A stretch of DNA of 64,000 nt from Pseudosulfitobacter pseudonitzschiae (GCF_002222635.1 NZ_CP022415.1:2852001-2916000); one strand, 5' to 3'; counted from the first letter of the stretch, positions 8,623-17,935 are shown. Notes: generated by a model from the letters alone, not told the origin. Translations and numbers: made by a program.

Positions 8623-9309
8623 TCACGGACAATCTTGGTCGAACCCTACAAACCGCGCGGTTTCACCCACATTCCGCCGCCGTGACACGACCGAGTTGGC
8701 CGAAAATCCTTCATCCGGCCACCCCAGTGCCACACAGGTCAGAATCACCTGATCATCCGGAATGCCGGCATTTTCACGCACCACAGGCGACTGCATGATC
8801 CCCTGACCGTTGATCACAGCTCCTAAACCACGGCTCCACGCGGCCAGAACCAGACCATAGGTCACAGCGCCCAGATCAAAATGTGCAATCGTGTCGTCCT
8901 CCAGCCCCTTGTCGAAGGTCACGACAACCGACACCGGCGCATCAAACTGGCGAAAGCCACGCATCACCCAATCCTGTCGCTTCTCCTTGTTATCGCGCTC
9001 GATACCCATCGCCTCGAACAACTGAATTGCGATCTCGACCTGCCGGTCGCGATGCACCCCCTGATAGGCTCCGTGACTTGAGATTTCACGCTGCGGCGGC
9101 ACGCCTGAAAGCATCCGCTCGGAATTGCCTGTGCGTACTGCCTCTAGTGGCGCACCGGTCAGAACATGAAAATGCCAAGGCTGGGTGTTCATTGACGACG
9201 GCGCACGGTTGGCCAGCGCGATAATCTCTTCCAGCAGTTCGCGGGGCACCGGATCGGGCTTGAATCCTCTGATGCTGCGCCGTTCCGAAATTGCCTGATC
9301 CAGATTCAT
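8623..9309 (-). CDS. Nitroreductase-family protein (FMN-dependent)
   Basis: The product, about 228 aa, begins MNLDQAISERRSIRGF, the classic FMN-binding start of the nitroreductase fold, followed by APSSMNTQPWHF (about residues 36-47), which contacts FMN. Such enzymes reduce nitro groups, quinones or flavins with NAD(P)H. The substrate is unknown. The ATG at 9307-9309 is preceded by GGGGAGA; a GTG directly upstream at 9312 is an alternative. Confidence 0.88.
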   Translation of the reverse strand: MNLDQAISERRSIRGFKPDPVPRELLEEIIALANRAPSSMNTQPWHFHVLTGAPLEAVRTGNSERMLSGVPPQREISSHGAYQGVHRDRQVEIAIQLFEAMGIERDNKEKRQDWVMRGFRQFDAPVSVVVTFDKGLEDDTIAHFDLGAVTYGLVLAAWSRGLGAVINGQGIMQSPVVRENAGIPDDQVILTCVALGWPDEGFSANSVVSRRRNVGETARFVGFDQDCP

Positions 9310-9384
9310 CACTGTCTCTCCCCTGAAAAGTCAGTGCAACGCTACCTGCAAATACCGCAAGAGCCAGTGTAACGAGGCGTCAGA

Positions 9385-10245
9385 TCATTCGGCAGCCAGC
9401 GGCATCCGCCCCTGACCGATCTGCGCAATCTCGCCCACTACCGCCGCCAGACGCGCCCGCACCTCGTCAAAGCTACCGTTGGGTCGCACCAGCGCCTCAT
9501 TCATGTACAAACTGCGGTCGATTTCGACCTGCACCGCATGTTGCCCGCGCGTTGGACGCCCGTAGGCTTGCGTAATATAGGCTCCGGCAAAAGGCGCATT
9601 GCGGGTCACGACGAATCCTGCGGCGACAAAAGCCGCCTCGATCTGGTCCACCACCTCGCCCGCAGCAGCAGCGCCAAAACGATCGCCCAACACAACGTCG
9701 GGGCGTTTCATTCCGCCACGCACCACACTGTCCATCGCCTCATGTGGCATGGAATGACAGTCAATCAACACCGCCTGCCCGTGCCGCCTATGTGCGTCAT
9801 CCAGCAGGTGTTGCAGCATCCCGTGATAGGGTCGCCAATACATTTCGATGCGCCGTTCCGCTTCCTCAATGGACAGCTTTCCACGATAGATCGCCCGCCC
9901 GTTCGCCACGACACGCGGCACCACCCCCAACCCCGATGCGACTCGCGGATTGTGCCCCTTCTGGCGTACACCTTCGATTAGCGCAGGGTCCAGTTCGTCC
10001 GCCGCGCGATTCAAATCGACAAAAGCACGCGGCGCGCCTGCTTTAAGAAAGCACGCGCCAAAACGGGGTGCGCAATCAAACAGCATATCGACAAAGGCAT
10101 CTTCGGACGACCGCACCTGATGCTCGTTCAGAACTGTCGTCCGCAAGAATCGCCAAGGATAATCCCGCCCGGAATGAGGCGACGCAAATACAACACAGGA
10201 CGTGTTCGCGTCCGGGTGCAACACTTCGTAGGCAAGCTTGGGCAT
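9385..10245 (-). CDS. N-formylglutamate amidohydrolase family protein
   Basis: The 286-aa protein belongs to the N-formylglutamate deformylase (HutG-type) family. Conserved metal-site motifs are SPHSGRDYP near residue 23, DLNRAADELD near 77 and DCHSMPHE near 161. The family releases formate and glutamate from N-formylglutamate in histidine breakdown, but no hut genes flank it here, so it may act on another N-acyl amino acid. The ATG has AGGAGA 4 nt upstream. Confidence 0.88.
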   Translation of the reverse strand: MPKLAYEVLHPDANTSCVVFASPHSGRDYPWRFLRTTVLNEHQVRSSEDAFVDMLFDCAPRFGACFLKAGAPRAFVDLNRAADELDPALIEGVRQKGHNPRVASGLGVVPRVVANGRAIYRGKLSIEEAERRIEMYWRPYHGMLQHLLDDAHRRHGQAVLIDCHSMPHEAMDSVVRGGMKRPDVVLGDRFGAAAAGEVVDQIEAAFVAAGFVVTRNAPFAGAYITQAYGRPTRGQHAVQVEIDRSLYMNEALVRPNGSFDEVRARLAAVVGEIAQIGQGRMPLAAE

Positions 10246-10394
10246 GGCGTCTCCTCATGTTATTAGCATAGCGCATGAAATACGCGTATCAAAAGCCCTT
10301 GATCCCGCTTCCGACTCCTTTTATACGCCCCCCTACCGGCGCGAAATCTCGCGCCCCAATTTCGTTTGGGGCAAAGTTTTGCGAAGGCCAGAGT

Positions 10395-10469
10395 GGGCGA
10401 TTAGCTCAGCGGTAGAGCACTTCGTTGACATCGAAGGGGTCACAAGTTCGATCCTTGTATCGCCCACCA
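10395..10469 (+). tRNA. tRNA-Val (anticodon GAC)
   Basis: The 75-nt cloverleaf is complete: acceptor GGGCGAT/ATCGCCC, D arm GCTC/GAGC, anticodon stem CTTCG/CGAAG with loop TTGACAT (anticodon GAC, valine), T arm ACAAG/CTTGT with TTCGATC, then discriminator A and an encoded CCA. Two overlapping hairpin-forming sequences (10338-10355 and 10354-10371) lie just upstream and could end the transcript before it or fold in its leader. Confidence 0.97.
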
Positions 10470-10552
10470 TTCTATTCACAGTTCGGGCACCCCGCCCGGA
10501 CACCCGCAACCCCGGCGCTGCTTCGCGCCATGAAACATGAGGAAGAAGCGCC

Positions 10553-10678
10553 ATGAAGGTTCGCAACTCGCTCCGCTCGCTCAAAAACCGGCACCGTGAC
10601 TGCCGCGTTGTGCGTCGCAAAGGCCGTGTGTACGTCATCAACAAGACGCAGCGCCGGTTCAAAGCCCGCCAAGGCTGA
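10553..10678 (+). CDS. rpmJ: 50S ribosomal protein L36
   Basis: This 41-aa gene starts [14 protein letters not shown] and ends FKARQG, matching the alphaproteobacterial L36. It is a small, very basic protein of the large ribosomal subunit. Only one Cys is present, so the four-ligand zinc site of the C+ form is absent and this is the zinc-independent type. The ATG at 10553 is preceded by GAGGAAG. A strong terminator follows immediately. It sits alone, 83 bp after tRNA-Val. Confidence 0.97.
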   Translation: MKVRNSLRSLKNRHRDCRVVRRKGRVYVINKTQRRFKARQG

Positions 10679-10701
10679 GCTTACGCCAGATCAATTTTGA
10701 G

Positions 10702-10728
10702 AAAGCCGTCCCTTGGGGCGGCTTTTTT
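10702..10728 (+). terminator. Rho-independent terminator of rpmJ
   Basis: An 11-bp stem with one G-T pair (10702-10712 with 10715-10725) has a tight 2-nt centre and runs into a TTTTTT tract at 10723-10728. Confidence 0.92.
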
Positions 10729-10837
10729 ATTGCCTGCACCGGGGGGAGGCACCTGCTGATGATGCACCCGCATGGTCTTGCGCCTTCCGCACAAGACCAT
10801 AAGTTGTCACCAAACCACTCACCGAAAGGCAATTATA

Positions 10838-11713
10838 ATGACCGACACGTACACGCCCCCAGAGGTCTGGACATGGGACACAGAAAGCGGCGGCCGATTC
10901 GCCAATATCAACCGTCCCATCGCGGGCCCGACCCACGACAAAGAACTGGAAGTCGGCAAACACCCCATGCAACTGCATTCGTTGGCCACGCCGAATGGTG
11001 TCAAAGCGACCGTTATGCTGGAAGAGCTGCTGGAAAAAGGTCACGCAGGCGCGGAGTACGACGCCTATCTGATCAACATTGGCGAAGGCGACCAATTTTC
11101 CTCGGGTTTCGTCGAAATCAATCCGAACTCGAAAATTCCCGCGTTGATGGACCGTTCAGGCGACACGCCCGTGCGCGTCTTTGAAAGCGCATCGATCCTG
11201 TTTCATCTGGCCGAAAAATTTGGCGAATTCCTGCCCGCCTCCGGCCCTGCCCGCACCGAAGTAATGAACTGGGTGATGTGGCAGATGGGCAGCGCGCCCT
11301 ATCTGGGTGGCGGCTTTGGCCATTTCTACGCTTATGCACCGGAAAAGTGGGAATACCCGATCAACCGTTTCACCATGGAAGCAAAGCGCCAGCTTGACGT
11401 ACTGGAACGGCAACTAGCCGACCATCCCTATATCGCCGGTGATGACTATACGATCGCAGATATCGCGATCTGGCCGTGGTACGGCCAGTTGGTTCTGGGC
11501 CGCCTCTACGACGCCGCGACCTTCCTTGACGCGGAAAGCTATACCAACGTGCTGGCTTGGGCGAAAAAGATCGACGAACGCCCCGCCGTAAAACGGGGCC
11601 GCATGGTCAACCGCACCTTTGGTGCACCCGAATTCCAACTGCGCGAACGCCACGACGCATCGGATTTCGAAACCAGAACATGGGACAAAATCGGTGACGA
11701 CAGCGAAAGCTGA
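10838..11713 (+). CDS. yghU: YghU-type glutathione S-transferase / disulfide reductase
   Basis: The 291-aa protein is longer than ordinary GSTs because of an N-terminal arm (YTPPEVWTWD) typical of the YghU/YfcG nu-class. These bind two glutathiones and have disulfide-bond reductase activity. The thioredoxin-fold domain includes NPNSKIPAL (about residues 97-105) and VFESASILFHLA, and a helical C-terminal domain contains YTIADIAIWPW. The ATG at 10838 follows GAAAGG by 8 nt. A long upstream in-frame extension crosses the rpmJ intergenic region and is rejected. Confidence 0.92.
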   Translation: MTDTYTPPEVWTWDTESGGRFANINRPIAGPTHDKELEVGKHPMQLHSLATPNGVKATVMLEELLEKGHAGAEYDAYLINIGEGDQFSSGFVEINPNSKIPALMDRSGDTPVRVFESASILFHLAEKFGEFLPASGPARTEVMNWVMWQMGSAPYLGGGFGHFYAYAPEKWEYPINRFTMEAKRQLDVLERQLADHPYIAGDDYTIADIAIWPWYGQLVLGRLYDAATFLDAESYTNVLAWAKKIDERPAVKRGRMVNRTFGAPEFQLRERHDASDFETRTWDKIGDDSES

Positions 11714-11724
11714 AGCAGACCTAT

Positions 11725-11750
11725 GCGGGCGGCCCTCTGGGGCTGCCCGC
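11725..11750. terminator. Hairpin terminator between convergent genes
   Basis: GCGGGC (11725-11730) pairs with GCCCGC (11745-11750), extended inward by GGCCC/GGGCT with one G-T pair. It sits between the YghU stop (11713) and the stop of the convergent permease (11753). Confidence 0.65.
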
Positions 11751-11752
11751 GA

Positions 11753-13423
11753 TTACCGGCTGCGCCCGACCTGACGACAGATCAGAATCACCGGCAGCAC
11801 CCCGACCGCAACAATCACCAGCGATGGCACCGCAGCCCCGTCCAGCCGCTCGTCACTGGCCAACCGGTATGCCTGAACCGCCAATGTGTCATAGTTGAAC
11901 GGACGCATGATCAGCGTCGCTGGCAGCTCTTTCATCACATCGACGAAAACAATCAGCGCCGCCGTCAGCAGGCTGGGCGTCAAAATCGGCAAATGCACAC
12001 GGCGCAAGGTTGCCATCGGCCCTTTGCCCAACGACCGGCTGGCCGCATCCATGTTCACATGCACCAGCGCCTGCCCGCCCTCGTATGCCCCCAACGCCGC
12101 CGCTAGAAACCGCACCATGTAAGCGATGATCAGCAGCCAGATCGAACCGGTGATCAGCAGGCCCGTCGAGATATCGAAGGTGGCCCGCATCCACGCATCC
12201 AGACGGTTGTCAAAAGCGGCAAAGGGCACCATCAGCCCCACCGCGATCACCCCGCCCGGCACCGCATAGCCCAGCCGCGCCACATAAGCGGCCCCGCGTG
12301 CCAATGATCTTGGCTGAATGCGGTTGTAAAATCCAACGGCAATCGCCGCACCAAGGGTCAGAACAGCCGCAATGGCCGCCAACATCAGCGAGTTTTGCGC
12401 AAATCCCAAATAGCGGGCACTGGTCAGATCCTGCTCGGACCCCAGCCCCATTGCCACCAAGGCCACGATGGGCAGCAGCGCGCCCAACAGCACCGGCACG
12501 CCGCACAGCACCATTGCCAGCGCAGCACGGATGCCCGTCAGCTCAACGGGCGGGTTGCCACCTTTGTTGCCACGGGATGGATCATGATATTTCGCCCGCC
12601 CCCTTTGCGCACGCTCCAGCATCGCCAGCAACAGCGCAAAGCCCAGCAGACACAACGCCAGTTGCGCAGCCCCCGTGCGATCCCCCAGACTGAACCAACT
12701 GGTGTAAATACCCGTGGCAAAGGTCTGAACACCAAAATAGGCAACAGTGCCAAAATCGGCGATGGTCTCCATCACCGTCAGCAGTACGCCCGCCGCAATT
12801 GCAGGTCGCGCCAGCGGCAGGCTGACCTTGAAAAACGCGCCCCAGACCGAACTGCCCAAGGCCCGCGCCGCTAGGAACGTGGTGCCCGATTGCTGTAAAA
12901 ACGACGCCCGCGCCAACAGATAGACATAAGGATATAGCACCAGCACCAGCATCAACGCCGCCCCGCCAAGGCTGCGGATTTCGGGAAACCAATAGTCGCG
13001 CGGCCCCCAACCCATCACGGCCCGCAGCGTCGATTGCACCACGCCGGGGTGATCCAGAATACTGGTATAGGCATAGGCCAGCACGTAGGCCGGAAAGGCC
13101 AACGGCAACACCAACGCAATTTCGAACAGCCCCACACCGGGGAACCGTGTCATCGTCACCAACCATGCGGCACCGACACCGATCATGAACGTCCCGCATG
13201 ACACCAGCAGAACCAGCGCCAGCGTATTACCCGCATAGCGCGGCAGCACCGTCTGCAAAAGATGCCGCACCGTGTCAAAGCCGCCGCCAATCGATGCCAG
13301 AAAAACCGCGACCATCGGCAACAGACAGACGCCCGCCGCCAGCAATGCCACCGTCGCTAACCCGCGCGGAGCCAGCCGCGCCCGTGCAGGCCGCCCCGCA
13401 GTATTCAATGCCTGATCGCTCAT
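11753..13423 (-). CDS. Iron-type ABC transporter permease (FbpB/SfuB-like)
   Basis: The 556-aa inner-membrane protein has two fused permease halves, about 12 predicted membrane spans in total. Each half carries an EAA-type loop that contacts the ATPase: AARALGSSVWGAFFKVSLP around residue 187 and AASRSLGKGPMATLRRVHLP around 470. This two-domain layout is typical of Fe(III) importers of the FbpABC family. The expected binding protein and ATPase genes are absent on either side, so the partners must be elsewhere. It could also transport another oxyanion-bound cation or a polyamine-like substrate. Confidence 0.88.
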   Translation of the reverse strand: MSDQALNTAGRPARARLAPRGLATVALLAAGVCLLPMVAVFLASIGGGFDTVRHLLQTVLPRYAGNTLALVLLVSCGTFMIGVGAAWLVTMTRFPGVGLFEIALVLPLAFPAYVLAYAYTSILDHPGVVQSTLRAVMGWGPRDYWFPEIRSLGGAALMLVLVLYPYVYLLARASFLQQSGTTFLAARALGSSVWGAFFKVSLPLARPAIAAGVLLTVMETIADFGTVAYFGVQTFATGIYTSWFSLGDRTGAAQLALCLLGFALLLAMLERAQRGRAKYHDPSRGNKGGNPPVELTGIRAALAMVLCGVPVLLGALLPIVALVAMGLGSEQDLTSARYLGFAQNSLMLAAIAAVLTLGAAIAVGFYNRIQPRSLARGAAYVARLGYAVPGGVIAVGLMVPFAAFDNRLDAWMRATFDISTGLLITGSIWLLIIAYMVRFLAAALGAYEGGQALVHVNMDAASRSLGKGPMATLRRVHLPILTPSLLTAALIVFVDVMKELPATLIMRPFNYDTLAVQAYRLASDERLDGAAVPSLVIVAVGVLPVILICRQVGRSR

Positions 13424-13474
13424 AGCCTGTATTTCGACTATTTCTGTCGGAATGACCAGACCATGCCCTGCGTG

Positions 13475-14362
13475 TCAGCCCTGTTCGAAGAACTCCAGAA
13501 TATCATCGAACACACGCGGCTCGGCCACATAAAGCAAATGCCCCAAGCCGGGATAAAAGGTAATCGGCGCGCCGCCAATTTCCTTGGCAAACCGGCGCAC
13601 CTGATGTGGCCGGAACACCGTGTCAGCGCTGCCTGCATAGAAATGCACCTGTCCGGGCGGCAGTGTGAACCCCTTGGGCAACTGCCATCCGACCAGCGCC
13701 ATCGTATGCGCCTTGAAAATATTGAACGACGGCTCGATTACGATCTTTTTCGGGCGGCTGGTAATGCGGGCAATGTCATCGGCCCGCTCGGGCGAACGCG
13801 CGCCCTGCCGTCCGAACAACAAAACCGGAAAGTAGTCCTCCCAGACCTTGCGCGTGTTCACCGACTTTGCCCGCGTCGCAGCCACCAGAATGTCGTCGAT
13901 CCCGCGCAGCCCTGTCTGCGCGCCACCGCCGAACTCTACCGCGCTCGACATCGCCGCCACTTGCGCACGCGGACCGATCTGCTTGGCCGCCAGCATTGCA
14001 ATCGGCGCACCAGTGGAAAAGCCCAACAGCTTGATCTGCTTGTCAGGATAGCGCTCGGCCAGCGTAACGATGGTCTGTGCGGCACGTGCAATATTCAGCG
14101 GCCCGTCCAGCGGCCGCCCGTCCATACCGGGAAACCTGTACGCGGCAAAAGCATAGCCCTTGGACCGCCATTCTACCACAGGATCGAAAATGCCCAGCGG
14201 CGTCATCGATCCGGGAACAAGGATCAGCAGCTTGTCCTGCACCGCTATATCTGCGGCATTGAACAACAACGGCGTCACGGGTGCGTCCATTGTTTCAGAC
14301 TTGGACCCGCAAGCCGCCAACGCACCGTACGCAATCAAAACCAACACCCGTACCATCCACAT
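13475..14362 (-). CDS. Lipoprotein alpha/beta hydrolase
   Basis: The product, about 295 aa, starts MWMVRVLVLIAYG and has a lipobox LAAC at about residues 16-19, so it is probably lipid-anchored in the envelope. The hydrolase fold shows nucleophile motif GFSTG (about residue 122), a likely acid Asp in GSADTVF and the His in GLGHLLY near the C-terminus. Substrate unknown. The start at 14362 is chosen because it gives an immediate signal peptide; the frame extends to 14437 with a charged, non-signal sequence. Confidence 0.75.
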   Translation of the reverse strand: MWMVRVLVLIAYGALAACGSKSETMDAPVTPLLFNAADIAVQDKLLILVPGSMTPLGIFDPVVEWRSKGYAFAAYRFPGMDGRPLDGPLNIARAAQTIVTLAERYPDKQIKLLGFSTGAPIAMLAAKQIGPRAQVAAMSSAVEFGGGAQTGLRGIDDILVAATRAKSVNTRKVWEDYFPVLLFGRQGARSPERADDIARITSRPKKIVIEPSFNIFKAHTMALVGWQLPKGFTLPPGQVHFYAGSADTVFRPHQVRRFAKEIGGAPITFYPGLGHLLYVAEPRVFDDILEFFEQG

Positions 14363-14528
14363 GCGCGCGCCTGCCCCTGATCTGCACAACGATCCTGATG
14401 GCAGTCCTAGCCGCCGCACGCGGCATCCGCCAGCCACCCATCATCACGTTTTCTCCACAACGCGCAAAGAAACTTCGGAACCTTCCTGCGCTGGAAACCC
14501 GTTTTACCGATAGTACAAGGAGAGTGAG

Positions 14529-14975
14529 ATGAGCCACTACACCCGATTTTTCGCGATGATCCTGACATCAAGTGCCGTCATGTTCGTGGCCATGTATTTC
14601 AACACCTACGCCTTTGATCACGTCTATTTCAGCGAAACCCGCGCATGGATGGCAGTTTATATGGGCGCGCTGATGATGGCGGTGATGCTGCTGTTTATGT
14701 GGGGCATGTACCCCAGCCGCTCGGCCAACATCGGCATCATCGTGGTCTCAGCGGTATTGTTCGGTGCGGGCCTTTGGGGTGTCAGATCACAGCAAACCGT
14801 GGATCAGATCGACTGGATGCAGGCGATGATCCCGCACCATTCCATCGCGATCCTGACCAGCGAACGAGCGCATATCACCGATCCGCGCGTGCGCGAACTG
14901 GCTAACGGTATCATCGCGGCACAACGCAAGGAAATCAACGAGATGCAGGCGCTGATCACTGACCTTAAGGAGTAA
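14529..14975 (+). CDS. DUF305-family membrane protein
   Basis: The 148-aa protein has three hydrophobic segments (about residues 7-27, 38-58 and 65-83), then a DUF305-like helical region with MIPHHSIAILTSERA (about 99-113) whose His pair is conserved in the family. The family includes proteins linked to copper and other metal handling, but no biochemical role is firmly established. The ATG follows AAGGAGAGTG. The next gene begins 4 nt after its stop, so the two are probably cotranscribed. Confidence 0.8.
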   Translation: MSHYTRFFAMILTSSAVMFVAMYFNTYAFDHVYFSETRAWMAVYMGALMMAVMLLFMWGMYPSRSANIGIIVVSAVLFGAGLWGVRSQQTVDQIDWMQAMIPHHSIAILTSERAHITDPRVRELANGIIAAQRKEINEMQALITDLKE

Positions 14976-14979
14976 CACA

Positions 14980-15726
14980 ATGCCCCGCAAAACCGCCCGC
15001 CTGTACCGCATGGTCATGCCAGACCATCTGTGCCCATTCGGCCTGAAATCAAAATCCCTGCTACAGCGTAACGGCTACACCGTCGAAGACCACCACCTGA
15101 CCACCCGCGAGGAAACCGACGCCTTCAAAGCCGAACATGATGTAAAAACCACGCCTCAAACCTTTATCGGAACCGAGCGTATAGGCGGCCACGACGACCT
15201 GCGCCGGTTTTTCGGTCAACACGTTAGCGACGGCGACGAAAAGACCTATCGCCCTGTGCTGGCCATTTTTATCATCTCGTTTCTGATCGCGCTGGCCATT
15301 GCAATGACCACCTACGGCACGCCACTCAGCTGGCGTGTAATCCCGTGGTTTGTCGCCACCGCCATGACCATTCTCGCCTTGCAAAAACTACAGGACGTTG
15401 AACAGTTTTCAACGATGTTTCTGGGCTATGACCTGCTGGCACGGCGCTGGGTGCCCTATGCCTATATCTACCCCTACGCCGAAGCCGTCGCAGGCGTGCT
15501 GATGCTGGCGGGTGTCGCCCTGTGGCTTGCAGCACCCTTGGCCCTGTTTGTGGGCACAATCGGCGCAGTATCAGTGATCAAGGCGGTCTATATCGACAAA
15601 CGCGACCTAAAATGCGCCTGCACGGGCGGCAACGACAATGTACCCCTTGGTTTCATCTCGCTTAGCGAAAACATCGCAATGGCAGGCATGGGCACATGGA
15701 TGCTGATCCGCATGATCGTGGGCTGA
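14980..15726 (+). CDS. Glutaredoxin-MauE fusion membrane protein
   Basis: This 248-aa protein joins two modules. Residues 8-80 are glutaredoxin-like, with active site LCPFG (one Cys, monothiol), TTPQTFI cis-Pro loop and GGHDDL. Residues 88-245 form four membrane spans of the MauE/DoxX-like type, with a conserved Cys pair in KCACTGG near residue 205. MauE proteins support disulfide formation or maturation in the periplasm, so the fusion may pass electrons from glutathione across the membrane. It is translationally close to the DUF305 gene. A 57-bp repeat follows its stop. Confidence 0.82.
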   Translation: MPRKTARLYRMVMPDHLCPFGLKSKSLLQRNGYTVEDHHLTTREETDAFKAEHDVKTTPQTFIGTERIGGHDDLRRFFGQHVSDGDEKTYRPVLAIFIISFLIALAIAMTTYGTPLSWRVIPWFVATAMTILALQKLQDVEQFSTMFLGYDLLARRWVPYAYIYPYAEAVAGVLMLAGVALWLAAPLALFVGTIGAVSVIKAVYIDKRDLKCACTGGNDNVPLGFISLSENIAMAGMGTWMLIRMIVG

Positions 15727-15728
15727 TC

Positions 15729-15785
15729 CTTCATCTTGCTAAAAAACTCCGGGGGCGCGCCGCATGGCGCGGGGGCCGAGCCCCC
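15729..15785. repeat. 57-bp roseobacter intergenic repeat, copy A
   Basis: It starts CTTCATCTTGC and continues through AACTCCGGGGG to two GC-rich hairpins, the last being GGGGGC/GCCCCC (15771-15785). It is the same length and layout as copies B (29066-29122) and C (56969-57025). It lies just after the Grx-MauE stop and before the stop of the convergent ligase gene, so it probably works as a two-way terminator. Confidence 0.8.
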
Positions 15786-15813
15786 CAAACAGCCTATGCG
15801 GCCGGCGACATTC

Positions 15814-17019
15814 TCAGTCGTATGTACGCTGGTCTTCAATCACCAAACCGTCGCGCGGCAGACTGCCCAAAGGCACGATCTCGACCGTGCTTTTCAGCTT
15901 CAGCGTGTCGACCACGCTTGTGGCAAAGGTCTGCGCATCGCCACCATCGGATTCAATCTGCACTGTCATCGCATCCTGCTGCCCGTCACGCCGTGCCACC
16001 ACGCGGGCACGCGCGATGTCGGGGTGTTTGGCAACCAGTGCTGCCACCTGCTCGGGGCGCACGAACATTCCTTTGATCTTGGTGGTCTGGTCGGCGCGCC
16101 CCATCCATCCTTTTATGCGCATGTTGGTGCGCCCGCACGGGCTTTGTCCGGCCATCACGGCGCTCATGTCGCCGGTGGCAAAACGGATCAGCGGATAATC
16201 CGGGTTCAACGATGTCACGACGACCTCCCCCACTTCACCCGGTTCCACAGGATTGCCGGTGCCGGGCGTCAGGATTTCCACGATCACGCCTTCGTCCACG
16301 ATCATGCCCTCCATCGCCGGTGTCTCATAAGCGATGTTACCCAGATCGGCAGTGGCATAGGATTGCAAACAGGCGATACCGCGGTCAGCGTATTCCTGAC
16401 GCAGGCTGGGAAACAGCGCGCCGCCGCCGACAACCGCGCGCGACAACTTCAGCGTCACGCCCATCTCGTCGGCCTTGTCCAAAATCACCTTCAGATAATC
16501 CGGCGTACCCGCATAGGCGGTGGTGCCGATGTCACGCGCCGCGATCACCTGCAGTTCGGTCTGTCCCGTGCCCGCAGGCAGCACGGCCGCGCCCACCGCC
16601 CGCGCGCCAGATTCAAAAATCATGCCCGCAGGCGTCAGATGATAACCAAAGCAGTTCTGGACGATGTCACCCTTGCCAATGCCCGCCGCGTGCAAAAAGC
16701 GCCCCATCCGCCACCAGTCGTGACTGATCCCCCCCGGCTCATAGATCGGACCGGGCGACTGGAACACATGCGCCAGATTGCTGACGGCGATCCCTCCAAA
16801 GGGTGGATTTTCCTTTTGCGACGCCGACAGGTCCGATTTACGCATTACAGGCAGCGCCACCAGATCGTCGGGGCCCTGAACTTCGGCCGCAGCCGCACGC
16901 CAATCCGCAGGTGCCTGCGTGATCGACGCCAGACGCTTGCGCAGCAGGGTGGCCTGTTCGGCCCGCCGCTGGTCCGCGCTGCGGGTTTCCAGATCATCAA
17001 AGTACGCTGTGTCCGGCAT
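15814..17019 (-). CDS. Phenylacetate-CoA ligase-like adenylate-forming enzyme
   Basis: The 401-aa protein is of PaaK family size. It shows an ATP-interacting region QSPGPIYEPGG (about residues 88-98), YAGTPDYL, a YATADLG stretch near 230 where adenylating enzymes carry YGxTE-like motifs, and a C-terminal hinge with GWMGRADQTTKIKGMFV. It should adenylate a carboxylic (probably aromatic) acid and transfer it to CoA. The Gly/Ser-rich P-loop is weaker than in textbook PaaK. It is downstream of the LivF ATPase in the same direction (57-bp gap), suggesting that it acts on the imported acid. Confidence 0.82.
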   Translation of the reverse strand: MPDTAYFDDLETRSADQRRAEQATLLRKRLASITQAPADWRAAAAEVQGPDDLVALPVMRKSDLSASQKENPPFGGIAVSNLAHVFQSPGPIYEPGGISHDWWRMGRFLHAAGIGKGDIVQNCFGYHLTPAGMIFESGARAVGAAVLPAGTGQTELQVIAARDIGTTAYAGTPDYLKVILDKADEMGVTLKLSRAVVGGGALFPSLRQEYADRGIACLQSYATADLGNIAYETPAMEGMIVDEGVIVEILTPGTGNPVEPGEVGEVVVTSLNPDYPLIRFATGDMSAVMAGQSPCGRTNMRIKGWMGRADQTTKIKGMFVRPEQVAALVAKHPDIARARVVARRDGQQDAMTVQIESDGGDAQTFATSVVDTLKLKSTVEIVPLGSLPRDGLVIEDQRTYD

Positions 17020-17076
17020 CGGAAAATGTCCTGTTCGTCTGTTTGAAAATAGGCTGCAGCCCGCAATCCGCTTCGG

Positions 17077-17901
17077 TCAGCTCAGCCAACGTTTGCGACG
17101 GCGGTAAGATCGCACATCGCGAAACGATTTGCGGCCTTCGTCCGACATCCCCAGATAGAATTCCTTTACATCGGGGTTCTCGCGCAGTTCGGCTGCGGGG
17201 CCGTCCATCACCACGCGGCCCGATTCCAGAATATAACCATAGTGCGCAAAGCGTAGCGCCACGTTGGTGTTCTGCTCTGCCAGCAGGAACGACACGCCTT
17301 CGTTCTCGTTCACCGATTTCACAATCGTAAAAATCTGCTCTACCAGTTGCGGTGCCAGACCCATGCTGGGTTCGTCCAGCAGGATCGTTTCAGGGCGGCT
17401 CATCAGGGCGCGTCCAATCGCACACATCTGCTGTTCGCCCCCGGAGGTGTAGCCGGCCTGCGATTTTCGCCGCTCGCGCAGGCGCGGAAAATAATTGTAA
17501 ACCATTTCAAGGTCCGCCGCCGTAGCGCCCTTGCCGTCGGTGCGCGTATAGGCACCGGTCAGCAGGTTTTCCTCGATGGTCAAGTGTTCAAAACAGTGAC
17601 GGCCTTCCATAACCTGCACCACTCCACGTTTTACGGTCTCGGCAGGGTCTGTGTGCTGGATCGCATCACCGCGATATTTGATCGACCCTTTGGTGACTTC
17701 GCCACGCTCGGATGCCAACAGGCCACTGATCGCTTTCAGCGTTGTGGTCTTGCCTGCGCCGTTGCCGCCCAAAAGGGCCGTAATCCCGCCTTTGGGCACC
17801 GACAGGCTGACGCCCTTCAGCACCAGAATGACGTGATTATAGATCACCTCGATATTGTTGACCTCAAGCAAGGTCTCGTCAGTTTTTCCGGCGTCCAGCA
17901 T
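17077..17901 (-). CDS. Branched-chain-type ABC transporter ATPase (LivF-like)
   Basis: The 274-aa ATP-binding protein has Walker A GGNGAGKT (about residue 45), signature TSGGEQQMC and Walker B TILLDEPS. It energises a HAAT-family importer with LivG, LivH and LivM encoded upstream. The start at 17901 (MLDAGKTDETLLEV) is preferred; the longer frame to 18009 overlaps the terminator-like hairpin and the binding-protein gene. It is last in the transporter operon, separated from the binding protein by a hairpin that could lower its expression. Confidence 0.9.
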   Translation of the reverse strand: MLDAGKTDETLLEVNNIEVIYNHVILVLKGVSLSVPKGGITALLGGNGAGKTTTLKAISGLLASERGEVTKGSIKYRGDAIQHTDPAETVKRGVVQVMEGRHCFEHLTIEENLLTGAYTRTDGKGATAADLEMVYNYFPRLRERRKSQAGYTSGGEQQMCAIGRALMSRPETILLDEPSMGLAPQLVEQIFTIVKSVNENEGVSFLLAEQNTNVALRFAHYGYILESGRVVMDGPAAELRENPDVKEFYLGMSDEGRKSFRDVRSYRRRKRWLS

Positions 17902-17935
17902 GATCAACGTATCCCGATGGAAATGTTCAAGAAAG

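Noticed and set aside
10338-10371. Two overlapping hairpins just before tRNA-Val as a riboswitch
   Set aside because: They are short alternative stems without any known aptamer; more likely a terminator for the upstream region or chance GC pairing.
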